IMG/VR virus record: IMGVR_UViG_3300018418_000126 | Coordinates: 1-25,037 of that record | Source of the DNA: a virus | DNA: 25,037 bases | Strand: one strand, 5' to 3' | In this document: positions 12,259-21,498 of the stretch, piece by piece | Layout of the letters: each line of letters starts with the position of its first letter | Numbering within the stretch: position 1 is the first letter of the stretch | Translations under genes and position numbers: made by a program | The notes under the pieces: model-generated | Database searches by the model: none | The model's input: the letters and a program-made list of their open reading frames with translations, nothing else | Told to the model about the DNA's origin: nothing

Positions 12259-12834
12259 CTATCTTGCCTTAGCAGAATCTGACCAAACTTTTGATGCAGC
12301 TGCTTTTTTAAATTTTTGTACTGGTAAAAACAGAGCAATGTCCCATTCATTTGCGTCTATTTTTACAAAGTTACCTTTTACATGTGTATATAGATATTTC
12401 TTCACACACGGTTTTATCATGTTATATTTAGACAAACCTTTTAGGACATTATAAGAAATTGCCAATTTTGTTTTGGCATCATAATTCTTTCCTTGAACTG
12501 TTCTGGTTAAAGCATCCATGATTACAATTCTGTTTCTTGGAGAAACATAATGAAGATTGATTCCCACAAATCCGCCAGGAATTTTATCTATCATGAATAT
12601 GAGAGGAAATTCGTCATAGTAAGGTAATTTTTTTGCATATTTTGGGTCATAGTAATAGCAATACATTGAACCAATCTGTGGTCCGCTGACTTTTCTGTCA
12701 GATGCATTTGCTAGTGTGTTTCTACTAATCCTAGTTTCTCTAACCTTTTTTCGAAACCATTCTCTTGCTTTGTTTGTATTTGGTGTAATACCCTGAGCGG
12801 CAAGTCTATTTAATAGTGGTGCAAAATTTGCCAT
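12259..12834 (-). CDS. 2: gp2-like DNA end protector / head completion protein (tentative)
   Basis: 191 residues, basic. Central signature GSMYCYYYDPKYAKKLPYYD, then FPLIFMIDKIPGGFVGINLHY and SPRNRIVIMDAL, then CVKKYLYTHVKGNF and WDIALFLPVQKF. I associate this pattern with the protein annotated as T4 gp2 (DNA end protector) in marine T4-like phages, where it is shorter than the 274-residue T4 protein. The neighbour is gp4, as in T4 (2-4-53), which supports the call. gp2 sits on the packaged DNA end and protects it from RecBCD. The gene starts one base after gp4. Not certain; it may be another neck or connector protein. Confidence 0.55.
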   Translation of the reverse strand: MANFAPLLNRLAAQGITPNTNKAREWFRKKVRETRISRNTLANASDRKVSGPQIGSMYCYYYDPKYAKKLPYYDEFPLIFMIDKIPGGFVGINLHYVSPRNRIVIMDALTRTVQGKNYDAKTKLAISYNVLKGLSKYNMIKPCVKKYLYTHVKGNFVKIDANEWDIALFLPVQKFKKAAASKVWSDSAKAR

Positions 12835-12835
12835 G

Positions 12836-13276
12836 TTATCTTCCTAACTGATCTTCTGTCATAATTTTAAATTCCCAACTTCTGTCTTTACAGAATTCTT
12901 CTGCGGCTTTCCATTTTGCTTCATTTACAGACCAAGTTTTCATTTCGCTCAAATATCTAGGTGTAATTTTTTGTCTTTTTCTGGGTGCCTTGGTTTCTTT
13001 TTTGGGTTTTACTTCTACTATAATTGTTTTTGGCTTTCCTTCTCTATTCACCTTAACTAGAAAGTCAGGATAATATCTATGTACTTTTTTATCTAAAGGA
13101 GATAAATAAGGAATAACTAGTTCTTCACTAGACCAAATTAAAACATCAGGATTTTCATCACAATACTTCATGAATCGTCTTTCCCACATAGAACGATACA
13201 CAATATTTTTTACATTCCCAACGTATTTTTGTGGGTTATTTGGGTTGTATTTTCCTTTATATGTAAATCTTCTCAT
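12836..13276 (-). CDS. 4: gp4-like head completion protein with nuclease-like fold
   Basis: 146 residues, close to T4 gp4 (150). Pattern GKYNPNNPQKYVGN...IVYRSMWERRFMKYCDENPDVL, then WSSEELVIPY, then YYPDFLVKV and IIVEVKPKKE. YPDF and EVKPK give the conserved Asp and Glu-x-Lys arrangement of a PD-(D/E)XK type core, as in Tn7 TnsA-like enzymes, and the family is noted for this resemblance. gp4 is a head-completion protein required for joining heads to tails. First gene of the minus-strand operon; the ATG is 20-30 bases from a TATA-rich control region and lacks a clear ribosome site (upstream CATCTAA). Confidence 0.88.
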   Translation of the reverse strand: MRRFTYKGKYNPNNPQKYVGNVKNIVYRSMWERRFMKYCDENPDVLIWSSEELVIPYLSPLDKKVHRYYPDFLVKVNREGKPKTIIVEVKPKKETKAPRKRQKITPRYLSEMKTWSVNEAKWKAAEEFCKDRSWEFKIMTEDQLGR

Positions 13277-13328
13277 TTAGATGAAAAAAACCTTTATAAA
13301 TATATTTAACTATTTAGGAGAAAAATAG
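13277..13328. promoter_or_regulatory. Divergent control region between minus tail operon and plus baseplate operon
   Basis: 52 AT-rich bases. On the plus strand TATAAATA (13295-13302) is an exact T4-late-type box with no good -35 (as late promoters lack one), and TAGGAG (13315-13320) is the ribosome site of the next gene. On the minus strand the same tract reads TATTTATAAAGG, which could serve as a second, weaker box 20 bases before gp4. The two start regions share one TATA tract. Confidence 0.7.
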
Positions 13329-14153
13329 ATGTATCAAGAAGCAGGAAGAACAAACGCTTATGATATTGGCCTGTATAGTCAATTTGAAGGATCATATCCA
13401 ATAGACGGACCTAATGCTATTGAAAATGATTATATTCTTTTTACTGGATATGAAGGAAAAGTTCCTGGCTATACAAAAATAAAAAGTCGAGGTGCTGCTT
13501 CTGCCAGGGCAACTGGAACTGTGAAACTTTATATTCCAGAAAATGTTAAAAATTCTACAAAATCAAATTATGAAGGAACAAACGGCGGAACTCTCTTATC
13601 GGCCGGTGTAAACGCTGGTGGAAATGTTGATGACCCTGCTTCTCTCAGTGGGGTTACGAAGTATTTGAAACAATTAGGCATTGATGCCATCACCGCGGTC
13701 GGTAATGCTGCCATTGGCGACAACGCAGCTGTAACTTCTCAGGCAGTAGGAGTTTCTGGTGCAGCAGCAAATAGACATGTTCTTTTTCAGGGTGTAGATT
13801 ATAGACAATTTACATATCAATATAACATGATGCCAAAAACAGCAGGCGAATCTCAACAACTAACAAATATAATTAAATATTTTAGAGCACAAATGTCACC
13901 CGAATTGACGGCGGGCGGAAACTTTTTTACTCCACCAAACTTTTTTGGAATTAAATATTATATTGATGGAAGAGAATCTTCGCATTTAAATAAAATCAAA
14001 CCCTGCGTATTAACTGACTGCGAAGTTGAATATGGTGGAAATGGTTCGTTTGGAATGTTTAGAGAAACTGGAGCTCCAGCGGTTGTTAACTTAACTCTTA
14101 CTTTCCAAGAAGTTCAACTTATAACAAAATCAGACGTACAGGTGGGTTTCTAA
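13329..14153 (+). CDS. 48: gp48-like baseplate tail tube cap
   Basis: 274 residues, shorter than T4 gp48 (364). The C-terminal half matches the gp48 tail-tube cap family: RQFTYQYNMMPKTAGESQQL, FRAQMSPEL with FFTPPNFFGIKYY, LNKIKPCVLTDCEVEYG, and NLTLTFQEVQLITKSD, the strand pattern shared with gp19/gp54 tubes. A Gly/Ala-rich loop of about 60 residues (about 80-140) is inserted. gp48 sits on gp54 and supports the tube and tape measure end. It is the first gene of the baseplate operon, under the late-type box at 13295 with a good ribosome site. Confidence 0.8.
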   Translation: MYQEAGRTNAYDIGLYSQFEGSYPIDGPNAIENDYILFTGYEGKVPGYTKIKSRGAASARATGTVKLYIPENVKNSTKSNYEGTNGGTLLSAGVNAGGNVDDPASLSGVTKYLKQLGIDAITAVGNAAIGDNAAVTSQAVGVSGAAANRHVLFQGVDYRQFTYQYNMMPKTAGESQQLTNIIKYFRAQMSPELTAGGNFFTPPNFFGIKYYIDGRESSHLNKIKPCVLTDCEVEYGGNGSFGMFRETGAPAVVNLTLTFQEVQLITKSDVQVGF

Positions 14154-14154
14154 A

Positions 14155-15390
14155 ATGTTTAAAAATATTCAAAATATAGTATATGATATGAACCTTGATG
14201 GTAGGGTTCGCCCAGTAAAGAATATTTTTAAATATTCTTACATAATTCAATCATATGTAAATAATCCATTGTCAACTTTTGACTATACTGTTTCTGACAG
14301 CGATTCAGCAGAATTGATTGCAGCTCGTTATTATGGAGATCCAGAATTATCTTGGATAATATTACTTCTAAATGATATTAAAGATATTTACAGCGAATGG
14401 CCAAAATCAGAATATTCTTTGATGAATTATTTAAAGAGAAATTATAATCCCGAAAGATTATCATATTTTGACCTAAAAAGAGTAAAGGCGCTGACAAAGA
14501 AAAATAATATTCCTGATCCAAAAGACGGCGATGTAATATATTTGGAAGATTTGGATCAGACTCATAAGTTTGATGGCCCAAGTCAAAATTGGAATTTTAT
14601 TTCTAATGGAAAACCACAATCAAGAATTTACAATAAAGAATATTTTATAACTTTAAACCAATATGATACTCCACAGTCATTTGTAGTTTCTTCAAAAACC
14701 TCAAAAATACCTGTCACAAATATGACTCTTAGAATTTATAGAGGTTCTACTGTAAATATAAACTTTACAGGACAAGATGTTTCTAGATTATACATTACTA
14801 GAGATGATGGTGGTAGTTTCACTTCTGAGAATTATTTTAGAGAATATAGAGAAGGGATTGAAAATAATAGATTGTCAAATGGATTATTGACATTTAATGT
14901 TCCTATGGATGCGCCTAATAGATTATATTATCAATCTTCTAAGTATAGAGATGTGAGAGGTTCTATTGATATTTTAAATAGGGAAGATGAGTATTATGTT
15001 GAACATTCTGATAAAAATTCCTTACAGCAAAGAAGCGGCAATAGAGTAGGACAACTTGCTAGAGTTGGAAGTGATTTTTATATTTGGAACGGAAATATTA
15101 AAACTATAAACAATTTTATTAGTACTTGGGAAAAATTGACAACTGATAGTAAAGTTCTTCATTTAGACATTGCAAAAAAAATTCCTAAACATTATATACA
15201 CACAGAATATGACCATATTATTTCTTCCGAAACATATACACATTTATCCGATCAAGAAAAAAAATTATATAAAAAATATTCATCATATGAATATGAATTT
15301 GATCTAAATGAAAATAATAGAATAATAAAAATTATGAGAAGAGAAGTTCTTTCAGAATTTTTGAAAGAATGGGAAAGGATTTCTAAGTAA
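14155..15390 (+). CDS. 53: gp53-like baseplate wedge protein, with long C-terminal extension
   Basis: 411 residues. The N-terminal 120 match gp53: YSYIIQSYVNNPLSTFDYTV, then SAELIAARYYGDPELSWIILLLND and SLMNYLKRNY. T4 gp53 has 196 residues; this protein carries about 215 extra residues with beta-rich middle and an acidic/basic C-terminus (about 345-411, helical). The family links adjacent wedges via a LysM-like fold. Starts two bases after gp48 and overlaps the next gene by one base. The extension could be a structural replacement for another wedge subunit. Confidence 0.88.
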   Translation: MFKNIQNIVYDMNLDGRVRPVKNIFKYSYIIQSYVNNPLSTFDYTVSDSDSAELIAARYYGDPELSWIILLLNDIKDIYSEWPKSEYSLMNYLKRNYNPERLSYFDLKRVKALTKKNNIPDPKDGDVIYLEDLDQTHKFDGPSQNWNFISNGKPQSRIYNKEYFITLNQYDTPQSFVVSSKTSKIPVTNMTLRIYRGSTVNINFTGQDVSRLYITRDDGGSFTSENYFREYREGIENNRLSNGLLTFNVPMDAPNRLYYQSSKYRDVRGSIDILNREDEYYVEHSDKNSLQQRSGNRVGQLARVGSDFYIWNGNIKTINNFISTWEKLTTDSKVLHLDIAKKIPKHYIHTEYDHIISSETYTHLSDQEKKLYKKYSSYEYEFDLNENNRIIKIMRREVLSEFLKEWERISK

Positions 15391-16667
15391 TGTCTGATTT
15401 TGCAAAGTTAGGTGATTATCAAATAAATGATTTGACAATAACATCACACAATGGATTTCAAAGAAGTCTAATACCAATGGCAATGTCTATTCAAGTTTTT
15501 GAAGATATATTCTCTCCAAACATGACATGTAGAATTAGTATTAGTGATGATGGTGGAATGTTAAATTATTTGCCGATTATTGGACAGGAAAAGGTATCTT
15601 TTTCTTTTGTGACTATGGGTGGTACAACATCTATTAATATGAATATGATTGTTCATAAAATATCTGGCCTCACTGCCGATGGATTGTCTCAGTTATATAA
15701 TTTAGAACTAGTTACCGAAGATATGATAAAAAATTTCGAAATGAGAATATCAGAAAGATTTGAGGGTAGTGTTACAGAAATAGCACAACAAGTCTTTAGT
15801 AAAATGGGAACAACAAAACAGTTGGAAGTTGAGCCCAGCGATGATAGATATGATGCAGAAACTGGAATCGTAATTCCAAATATGACTCCGATAAAGGCTT
15901 TAGATTTTTTAAGTGGAAAGGCATTTTCTGATACTTATAAAAGTTCTTCTTATACATTTTTTGAAAATTCTAAAGGATATCATTTAAAACCTATTGAAGC
16001 TTTGGCACAAGGAGCCTCAAAAAATAAATTTTATCTTGGAGATTTGAAAAATGTTGATGGGCCAGGAGGACAGAATTCGGAAAACAAGAAAGTAATTGAT
16101 TATTCTTTTGATTCTAATTTTTCTGTTATCGATAACATAATGAGAGGAATGTATGTCGGAAATTTAATTACCGTTGACCTTCTTACAAGAAATTTCAAAA
16201 CTTTAGAACATTCATATTGGGATAATTATATGGATTATCAATATATGAATGATGGCCCTATACATGATGTTAGCGGAACAGGTGTTCAATATAATCCAAG
16301 CACATTATATATTGCTCCCGAAACAGAACTAGAAACTGGAAAGCCTTTGCAGAATCAAGAAAAGATATTTCTTCAAAGAAAGTTTCACAGACAATTGATG
16401 CAGAACATAAAATGCACAATAAGTGTATATGGAGATAGTGATTTGACAGTTGGGGATTGTATTGATTTGAATGTTCCATTATTTAGTTCGACAGACCCAG
16501 ATGAAATAGATAAATATTACAGTGGTAAATATTTAATCATGGCAATTCGGCACAGATTGCAATTTGGTAGATATATTACAGATATAGAAGTTGTTAAAGA
16601 TTCTTTCAACGATTCGTTGCCATCTCCAATACCAATTCCAGTAGAAAATCGAGGAAACGCCAGATGA
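15390..16667 (+). CDS. 27: gp27-like baseplate hub
   Basis: 425 residues (T4 gp27 has 391). The N-terminal QINDLTITSHNGFQRSLIPM with MSIQVFEDIFSPNMTCRI is typical of marine T4-like hub proteins; tube-like beta-barrels are expected for domains 1 and 2 (GQEKVSFSFVTMGGTTSIN, and TVGDCIDLNVPLF near the end). gp27 forms a trimer at the tail tip that holds gp5. ATGA overlap (16664-16667) couples it directly to gp5, in agreement with the hub complex (gp27-gp5)3. The assignment comes from position and fold pattern rather than a motif unique to gp27. Confidence 0.82.
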   Translation: MSDFAKLGDYQINDLTITSHNGFQRSLIPMAMSIQVFEDIFSPNMTCRISISDDGGMLNYLPIIGQEKVSFSFVTMGGTTSINMNMIVHKISGLTADGLSQLYNLELVTEDMIKNFEMRISERFEGSVTEIAQQVFSKMGTTKQLEVEPSDDRYDAETGIVIPNMTPIKALDFLSGKAFSDTYKSSSYTFFENSKGYHLKPIEALAQGASKNKFYLGDLKNVDGPGGQNSENKKVIDYSFDSNFSVIDNIMRGMYVGNLITVDLLTRNFKTLEHSYWDNYMDYQYMNDGPIHDVSGTGVQYNPSTLYIAPETELETGKPLQNQEKIFLQRKFHRQLMQNIKCTISVYGDSDLTVGDCIDLNVPLFSSTDPDEIDKYYSGKYLIMAIRHRLQFGRYITDIEVVKDSFNDSLPSPIPIPVENRGNAR

Positions 16668-18982
16668 TGAATTTTATGGGTAGAGAAGGTATGGTCTGGT
16701 GGCAGGGTATCATCGAAGATATCAAAGACCCTGAGGCTTTAGGTAGAGTTCGAGTCCGTATTATCGGATACCATACCGAAGATAGACAACAATTACCTAC
16801 AGATGCGTTACCTTGGGCATCTCCAATTATGCCAATTACCTCTGCTGCGATAGCCGGTATAGGACAATCTCCTACTGGTGCATTGCCTGGCGCATGGGTT
16901 ATGGGTTTCTTTAGAGATGGTGAGGCAGCTCAAGATCCTATTATATTTGGAACAGTTTATGGGCGTCCAAACGATACATCACAGACAACAGAAGATGGTT
17001 CATATCCATCTTCAGATGAGAGGGTGCCTGGCGCGTCCACAAACAACGAGACAGATGTTAACAGACTTGCAAGGGGAACTGGCGTCAGTGAAGAATCTGG
17101 TGGCTCTGGTGATGCTAATGGTGTCAGTGATGGTGCTGCAAATACTGGAGATCAAACTGCACATGGAAAAGTGGATCAAGACGGAACGCCATCAGATTCT
17201 GAAAACAAAAAAAGACTTTCAAAGATTACTACTAAAAATGGAAAATCAACATATGTAGCTACAATATTTGCAGAAAATTTTCAAAATTTTATCAATGAAC
17301 TAGAAAAAACACCAGCACCAAATCATCCAAATGGATATACGATTTATAGTATAGGTGGGTATAATCATAGAAAATCCGCAGCGGGAAGTGGTGCATGGAG
17401 TTATCATGCGTCTGGTGCATCTATCGATATCAATCCTAGAGAAAATCCATATAGTTCGCAATTTATAACTGATATGCCATCAAACACTTCAGCTATTGCA
17501 GCAAAATATGGATTGGGTTGGGGCGGTGATTGGACAAGCAAAAAAGATACAATGCATTTTAGTATGGCTTCGGCAGAGCGCGGTTCTGTAAAATTAAAAA
17601 GAAATGGTGTTGTCCCAGATCCAAACACTGGTAGTCAAGAAGGTAGTCCAAGTTCTTCAGGTTCGTCCAGTGTTTATGGTAAAGGGAGTCCATTCCTTGG
17701 CGAAGGAAACACAAGGTATACTGCTCCGCAAAATCAACCGAAAATACAGACACAAGCACGTCCGGCCGTGAACGCGCAAGATTGGCAGTCTGGAAAAACT
17801 TATCAGGTTGGAGATGTTGTAAAAAGTCCAGTTCTTTCAAAGGGGCAAAATTCCACAGGAGGCCCGCCACATACAATGAAAAGCGGAATTATCTCTTCTG
17901 CTTCAGCATTGGGAATTTCTGCCGTTGATTTGGCTACAGTAATATCATACGAAACTGCTGGAACATTCAATCCAAGAAAACCTGGCCCTACAACCAAATG
18001 GGGTCAACACAAAGGGTTAATTCAATTTGGAGAACCTCAGGCTACACAGTATGGAGTAGACTTTACTACAGAACAATCTGCAATAGATACTCAATTAGGA
18101 TCAAATGGCGCAGTAGTGAAATATCTACGAGATGCTGGTGTGAAGCCAGGAATGGGACGATTGGAAGTTTATTCTGCAATCAACGCCGGTGGAATTGGAG
18201 AGAAATACTATGGAAGAAGCGATAGTTCTTCTGGTGGAGCTGCTGGTACAGTCAGAGATAAAGTAAACAACCAAATGGCCGGACATGAAGTCAAAGCAAA
18301 TAGACTCCTGCAAGGTACTGACGAGGCCAAATTTGTTGAACAAACTGTATTTATCGCAAGGAAGGCTGGTATTTCTGGAAGTGATGGTGGGCCTAGAAAA
18401 TCTAATCTAACTGATGGTGATGTTCTTTGGGAAGTTGCAAATAACGAAATTCAACAACAATCTGTGAGTGAACAATTTGCAGAAGCCGAAGCAGCAGCTG
18501 CAACAACCTCAGATGGATATACCACAAACAATAAAGGAATTTCCAATACTCCTGCTGAAAACAAACCAGCGGCTGTACAACAAAAAGAAAATAGTATTGA
18601 TGAAACGGATTTGTTTAAAGAACCAGATAATCCTTATGCAGCAGAATATCCATACAATAAAGTTTTGTTTACTGAGTCGGGACATATTCAAGAATTTGAC
18701 GATACGCCTGGTGCAGAAAGAATACATACTATGCACAAGTCAGGAACATTTCAAGAGATACATCCAGACGGCACGACAGTAACAAAGGTTGTGAAGGATA
18801 ATTATCAGATTGTCTTTGGAGAAAATAACATATATGTGAAAGGGAATCTGAACATAGTCGTAGATAAAGATGTAAATATAAAAGTGAGTGGCGCTGTTGA
18901 TGCCCAGATTGGTAAAACTCTGAATTCGCAGAGTGGTGGAAATACAACAATCAAAGCACCAAGAATAGATCTAAACCCATAG
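16664..18982 (+). CDS. 5: gp5-like baseplate hub spike with M15 peptidase and SLT-like lysozyme domains
   Basis: 772 residues against 575 in T4. (1) Residues 1-105: OB fold, VWWQGIIEDIKDPEALGRVR, with DPIIFGTVYGR at its end. (2) Low-complexity linker. (3) About 180-305: M15 zinc peptidase, SYHASGASIDIN with His248 and Asp255, WGGDW, and MHFS with His298. (4) About 367-385: short WQSGKTYQVGDVV module, like a sugar-binding motif. (5) About 408-545: SLT/lysozyme-like, ATVISYETAGTFNP with Glu430 as probable acid, and HKGLIQFG. (6) About 650-772: beta-helix spike (VKGNLNIVVDKDVNIKVSG). T4 gp5 has a single T4-lysozyme domain between OB and spike; here two different muralytic modules take its place. 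It punctures the outer membrane and degrades the cell wall during entry. Start ATG 16664 or 16667. Confidence 0.93.
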   Translation: MMNFMGREGMVWWQGIIEDIKDPEALGRVRVRIIGYHTEDRQQLPTDALPWASPIMPITSAAIAGIGQSPTGALPGAWVMGFFRDGEAAQDPIIFGTVYGRPNDTSQTTEDGSYPSSDERVPGASTNNETDVNRLARGTGVSEESGGSGDANGVSDGAANTGDQTAHGKVDQDGTPSDSENKKRLSKITTKNGKSTYVATIFAENFQNFINELEKTPAPNHPNGYTIYSIGGYNHRKSAAGSGAWSYHASGASIDINPRENPYSSQFITDMPSNTSAIAAKYGLGWGGDWTSKKDTMHFSMASAERGSVKLKRNGVVPDPNTGSQEGSPSSSGSSSVYGKGSPFLGEGNTRYTAPQNQPKIQTQARPAVNAQDWQSGKTYQVGDVVKSPVLSKGQNSTGGPPHTMKSGIISSASALGISAVDLATVISYETAGTFNPRKPGPTTKWGQHKGLIQFGEPQATQYGVDFTTEQSAIDTQLGSNGAVVKYLRDAGVKPGMGRLEVYSAINAGGIGEKYYGRSDSSSGGAAGTVRDKVNNQMAGHEVKANRLLQGTDEAKFVEQTVFIARKAGISGSDGGPRKSNLTDGDVLWEVANNEIQQQSVSEQFAEAEAAAATTSDGYTTNNKGISNTPAENKPAAVQQKENSIDETDLFKEPDNPYAAEYPYNKVLFTESGHIQEFDDTPGAERIHTMHKSGTFQEIHPDGTTVTKVVKDNYQIVFGENNIYVKGNLNIVVDKDVNIKVSGAVDAQIGKTLNSQSGGNTTIKAPRIDLNP

Positions 18983-18991
18983 GAAACTAAA

Positions 18992-19453
18992 ATGGCAACA
19001 CTTCAGACGAATAAAGATTTTGATTTGAAATTCACCAGAATGCCTAGTGGTGATGTGAAAATTAAAACAGATAAACCACAACTAAATCAATTTCCGGCAA
19101 TAGAACAGAGTTTAATTAATATTTTGTTAACAAATAAAGGAGAAAAACCTTTTAATCCGGCTTTCGGTGGTGATTTATATGCAAGTTTGTTTGAACTCAT
19201 TCCAGATATTGAGTTTTTATCTATTCCAGGCCAGATAAATATAAAAGAAAATATAAAATTAGTTCTAGAAGAATATGAACCAAGAATCAATGTAATGGAA
19301 GTTAATTTTGTTGGAGATGGAGAAAATAGATATGGTAAAGGTTCAGTTCATAAATCTACTGATAATAATCAGATCAACATTGAAATTAAATATATTGTTC
19401 CACCAGCAACACAAATGTATGAATATACACTACAAGTAAAAAGAGTAAGATAA
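18992..19453 (+). CDS. 25: gp25-like baseplate wedge protein
   Basis: 153 residues (T4 gp25 has 132). GPW/gp25 family pattern: INILLTNKGEKPFNPAFG with GDLYASLFE, then NIKENIKLVLEEYEPRINV, typical of the conserved core that clamps wedge to hub and triggers the sheath. Ends in a beta strand (YEYTLQVKRVR). The spacing to gp5 is 9 bases and it abuts gp6 with no gap (TAAATG). This core subunit is conserved also in R-type and type VI baseplates. Confidence 0.93.
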   Translation: MATLQTNKDFDLKFTRMPSGDVKIKTDKPQLNQFPAIEQSLINILLTNKGEKPFNPAFGGDLYASLFELIPDIEFLSIPGQINIKENIKLVLEEYEPRINVMEVNFVGDGENRYGKGSVHKSTDNNQINIEIKYIVPPATQMYEYTLQVKRVR

Positions 19454-21496
19454 ATGGCCAAGAACATTAACATATCCGAATTAGATTTCAATTCAATTAA
19501 ACAATCTATCAAGGCATATATGCAGTCAGACGAGACTTTCAAAGATTATAATTTTGAAGGATCTGCCCTTAATACTCTTACTGATATATTAGGATACAAT
19601 ACATATTATAATTCATTTTATTTGAATATGATGGCAAATGAAATGTTTCTTGAGACTGCAAGGTTGAGAGATAATGTTGTTTCTAAGGCGAAATTGCTGG
19701 GTTATACACCGACATCAAACAAATCTTCTGAAGCAACTATTGTTGCTACATTCGTGATAGAAAATTCTGTGAGCGATAGATTAAATTCAAAATATACAAA
19801 TATTAAAATTGATAGAAATTTTGTTTTCAAATTGAATGCAGATGGCGCAGAGTATAGATTTGTCCCTAAAATTAATAGAGTTGTAAATCGTTCTCAAAAT
19901 CCTATAGATATGGGTAACGGAAAATATCGCCACATATATGAAATATTTGATTTGGAATTGATTCAAGGAAACGAAGTTCAAGAAATGTATACAGTAGATA
20001 CTTCTGATCCAAATCAGAAATTTTATATTTCAAATCAAAATGTAGACATATCCTCTCTTAAAGTTTATGTAAAAGAAAATCAATTTAGCGATACAATTGA
20101 AGAATATAGCATCAATACAGATACAATGTCGTTAACAGATATTTCTACAAGATATTTTTTACAAGAATCTACTGATGGAAAATATGAAATATTATTTGGA
20201 GATGGTGTTCTAGGAAAAGAATTAGTGTCTGGTAATGTGATAACTATAAAATATATTACTACTGCTGGTGCAGCAGCAAATGGTTTTGGTGGAAAAATGA
20301 CTTTGTTGGGTAAAAGTATTCCAGACGGAATCAAACCAGCATCATCTACTTTGGTTCCAAACAACCTTGAAATTGTCGGAAGAACTTACAATGGCGCAGA
20401 TAAAGAAAGCATAGAATCTATCAAGTTTTATGCTCCAAGAACTTTTGAAGGACAAAATAGGGCAGTAACTGCTAGAGATTATATGACAATTGTTCCAAAA
20501 ATATATCCACAGACTGCATCAATGAATATTTGGGGAGGAGAAGATAATAACCCACCCCAATACGGTAGGGTTTTTATTTCAATTAAACCTAATACTGGAT
20601 TATATCTTTCACAACTTGAAAAACAATCGCTTCAAAATAATTTGATAAAGAATTATTCAGTATTGGGGCTGACTCCTGTCATTGAAGATCCAGATTTTAT
20701 TAAACTAAAATTAAACATTCAAGTTAAATATGATAATGAAGCAACACTTTTAGATGAAGCAGATTTACTAGGCGCAGTAAAAAATTCTATTGTAGATTTT
20801 AATGAAAAGTTTTTAAATGATTTCAATAGTTATTTTAGATATTCTCAATTTTTGGCTAAAATTGACCAAACAGATGAGTCCATCACAAACAACTTGACTA
20901 CCATGATTTTAATTAATGAACAAATAGCAACACTCAATACTGCTTCTGCATATAACTTTAACTTCAGTAATGCAGTTTCTCCAAACTCAATTTATTCTAA
21001 TGCTGTTTATGTGTCTGGTGGAGATGTTCCATATTATATTGATGATAATGGACTTGGTTCTATTAGAATGTATTATATCAATAATTTTAATACAAGAGTA
21101 TATAATACTCTTCCAATCGGAACTATAAATTACACTACAGGAACGATCAATATTCCAGATTTAAATATATCTGGAGTTTTAGGTGGAGATGTGTTTGGGG
21201 TTGCATGTACTCCAGCATCAAATGATATCTTTCCCGTAAGAAATCAAATTATATTTATTGATATGGAAGAACTGGATGTAACTATGTTGCCAGACACAGA
21301 CGAATTCAACGAGAACTATGATATTTCAACTCAGAGAGTTGTTGTAAGTAGAAATGTTTCTACAACATATAACACAGGAAATTCATCTATTTCATCATCT
21401 GGAGCAAATTCTTCAATAACGAGAGTTTATAGTGACAGCGGGCAAACAAGTTCTGGTTCGTCTGGAACCAATACTGGTACTGGTAGTGGATACTAA
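19454..21496 (+). CDS. 6: gp6-like baseplate wedge protein
   Basis: 680 residues (T4 gp6 has 660). The N-terminal ISELDFNSIKQSIKAYMQSD and FNTYY-like segments (LGYNTYYNSFYLNMMANEMF, ARLRDNVVSKAKLLGYTP) are the family hallmark. The middle shows the gpJ-like core (YEILFGDGVLGKELVSGN, then TARDYMTIVPKIYPQ with a WGGEDNNPPQYGRVFISIKP strand). gp6 makes the wedge ring joining neighbouring wedges. The last 40 residues are Ser/Gly/Thr-rich and disordered. Starts at the base after the gp25 stop. Confidence 0.93.
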   Translation: MAKNINISELDFNSIKQSIKAYMQSDETFKDYNFEGSALNTLTDILGYNTYYNSFYLNMMANEMFLETARLRDNVVSKAKLLGYTPTSNKSSEATIVATFVIENSVSDRLNSKYTNIKIDRNFVFKLNADGAEYRFVPKINRVVNRSQNPIDMGNGKYRHIYEIFDLELIQGNEVQEMYTVDTSDPNQKFYISNQNVDISSLKVYVKENQFSDTIEEYSINTDTMSLTDISTRYFLQESTDGKYEILFGDGVLGKELVSGNVITIKYITTAGAAANGFGGKMTLLGKSIPDGIKPASSTLVPNNLEIVGRTYNGADKESIESIKFYAPRTFEGQNRAVTARDYMTIVPKIYPQTASMNIWGGEDNNPPQYGRVFISIKPNTGLYLSQLEKQSLQNNLIKNYSVLGLTPVIEDPDFIKLKLNIQVKYDNEATLLDEADLLGAVKNSIVDFNEKFLNDFNSYFRYSQFLAKIDQTDESITNNLTTMILINEQIATLNTASAYNFNFSNAVSPNSIYSNAVYVSGGDVPYYIDDNGLGSIRMYYINNFNTRVYNTLPIGTINYTTGTINIPDLNISGVLGGDVFGVACTPASNDIFPVRNQIIFIDMEELDVTMLPDTDEFNENYDISTQRVVVSRNVSTTYNTGNSSISSSGANSSITRVYSDSGQTSSGSSGTNTGTGSGY

Positions 21497-21498
21497 GA

